DNA of 6,590 nt from Kiritimatiellia bacterium (lineage in GTDB: Bacteria > Verrucomicrobiota > Kiritimatiellia > RFP12 > UBA1067). Both the position numbers and the translations under genes were made by a program. This document shows, one piece after another, positions 5,769 through 6,590 of this stretch. The notes under the pieces are model-generated. The model did no database searches, was not told the DNA's origin, and saw nothing but the letters and a program-made list of their open reading frames with translations. The stretch is taken from assembly GCA_017629455.1 (NCBI GenBank), contig JAGBXE010000059.1:1-6590 (forward strand), in the 5' to 3' direction. Within the stretch, counting starts at the first letter, position 1, and the number at the start of each line of letters is the position of its first letter.

Positions 5769-6590
5769 ATGTTTGGCTTATTCAAAAAAAGGACTTCGCT
5801 GCCGGTCGTCTACAAGCGGCCGGAGCATTGTATTTCGCGCAAGAATATCGACCCTTGCGCGCTTAAAGTCCTTTACCGCCTTTCAGGGCTTGGCTATACG
5901 GCTTATCTCGTCGGTGGCGGTGTGCGTGACTTGCTGCTTGGCCGCGAGCCGAAAGATTTCGATGTCGGCACATCTGCAAAGCCGGGCGAGGTGAAAAGGG
6001 CATTTCGCAACTGCTTTTTGGTTGGGCGTCGCTTTCGTCTTGCGCATATTCGTTTTGGGGCTAAGGTTATTGAAACAGCCACGTTCCGCCGCAATTCGCA
6101 GACAGTCGGCGAAATAATTGAGCATGCAGCCGAAGGTCCGATGGAGGATAACGAGTTCGGTAATCCCGAGACTGATGCCAATCGCCGCGATTTCACGGTA
6201 AACGGTTTATTCTACGATATTTCCGACTTTTCCGTTATTGATTGGGTCGGTGGCATGCGCGACCTTGAAAAGAGGATTCTTCGCTCTATTGGCGATCCTG
6301 AAATTCGTTTTCAGGAAGATCCAGTTCGCATGATGCGCGCAATTAAATTTTCGTCGCGTCTCGGCTTTAAGATAGAGCGCAAGACAGCCGCCGCGATGCA
6401 GAAGTTCCATCGTTGCATTTTAACGGCTTCTCAGCCACGCGTCTGCGAAGAGGTGTTTCGTCTTTTCACATACAGCCGCAGCGAGCAGGCTTTTCGTCAA
6501 ATGTGGGAATGTGGCATGCTCGGCGATCTGTTGCCAGAACTTTCGGCGCATATCAGTGCTTCTGGCGGCGCGACAAGCATGGTATGGAAA
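5769..6590 (+). CDS. pcnB: Poly(A) polymerase I, N-terminal part (runs off the window)
   Basis: The frame opens with ATG at 5769 and stays open for 274 codons to the window edge. PcnB adds 3' poly(A) tails to RNA and so promotes decay. After a short basic start (MFGLFKKR) comes EHCISRKNIDPCALKVLYRL, closely resembling the E. coli PcnB N-terminus. Next is the nucleotidyltransferase core LVGGGVRDLLLGREPKDFDVGTS, with the D-x-D metal-binding pair, then FRNCFLVGRRFRLAHI, ETATFRR, RRDFTVNGLFYD, and the neck motif with FQEDPVRMMRAIKFSSRLGF. The ISRK and FRNC/GRRFRLAH context favours PcnB over CCA-adding enzyme. About 270 of the usual 430-470 residues are present, so the basic C-terminal region is off the window. 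No Shine-Dalgarno sequence precedes the ATG, and the predicted promoter places the transcript start about 2 nt upstream. A proteobacterial or PVC-type relative is suggested. Confidence 0.93.
   Translation, partial: MFGLFKKRTSLPVVYKRPEHCISRKNIDPCALKVLYRLSGLGYTAYLVGGGVRDLLLGREPKDFDVGTSAKPGEVKRAFRNCFLVGRRFRLAHIRFGAKVIETATFRRNSQTVGEIIEHAAEGPMEDNEFGNPETDANRRDFTVNGLFYDISDFSVIDWVGGMRDLEKRILRSIGDPEIRFQEDPVRMMRAIKFSSRLGFKIERKTAAAMQKFHRCILTASQPRVCEEVFRLFTYSRSEQAFRQMWECGMLGDLLPELSAHISASGGATSMVWK

Noticed and set aside
5883..6410. Minus-strand open frames of 67-97 residues at the right end
   Set aside because: They lie opposite the strongly conserved pcnB frame and have no recognisable domain.
5769..6590. 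tRNA CCA-adding enzyme instead of poly(A) polymerase
   Set aside because: The N-terminal ISRKNIDPCALKVLYRL segment and the FRNCFLVGRRFRLAHI stretch are characteristic of PcnB.
1..6590. CRISPR array, tRNA, rRNA, riboswitch or phage genes
   Set aside because: No direct repeat arrays, cloverleaf-like segments or long noncoding stretches; the only sizeable intergenic region is 79 bp.

Overview
The window is bacterial and most likely metagenomic. From about position 350 to the right edge it reads as one coherent, densely packed chromosomal segment. The first ~350 bases look foreign to it. They are an internal piece of a Clostridia-like radA gene on the minus strand, ending abruptly in the middle of a C-terminal pgi fragment that runs the other way. 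Codon choice also changes at that point. I read the boundary as an assembly chimera or, less likely, a real rearrangement. The main segment has mixed GC, a FucP-type sugar symporter, a paired TIM-barrel epimerase and Gfo/Idh/MocA oxidoreductase, and a proteobacterial-style poly(A) polymerase. That gene set fits a Gram-negative carbohydrate user, perhaps of the PVC group (Lentisphaerae/Kiritimatiellae/Verrucomicrobia). The taxonomic guess is weak and rests on gene content alone.

Layout: 1-~350, radA fragment (-). ~351-641, 3' end of glucose-6-phosphate isomerase (+). 662-2053, FucP-like MFS sugar:proton symporter (+), 20 nt after pgi and probably co-transcribed with it. 2035-2072, a GC-rich hairpin between convergent genes that can serve as terminator for both, with the symporter stop codon in its loop. 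2071-5689, a four-gene minus-strand operon. In transcription order it encodes a sugar phosphate isomerase/epimerase, a Gfo/Idh/MocA oxidoreductase, an RsmC/RlmG-like methyltransferase and an M50 site-2-type protease. The last two junctions are translationally coupled (a 1-nt stop/start overlap and a 3-nt gap). 5690-5768, a 79-bp divergent promoter region. 5769-6590, the first 274 codons of pcnB (poly(A) polymerase I), open at the right edge.

The left part (pgi plus transporter) and the first two operon genes point to sugar or polyol uptake and catabolism. The methyltransferase and membrane protease are housekeeping-like genes carried in the same transcript. The most distinctive feature is the epimerase/pcnB divergent region. 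Good sigma70-type promoters on both strands put the predicted transcription starts on or within about 2 nt of the ATG codons, and neither gene has a Shine-Dalgarno sequence. Both mRNAs are therefore predicted to be leaderless or nearly so, whereas the internal genes mostly have recognisable ribosome binding sites. I found no mobile element, CRISPR array, tRNA or rRNA, and no clear evidence of a wholly new system.
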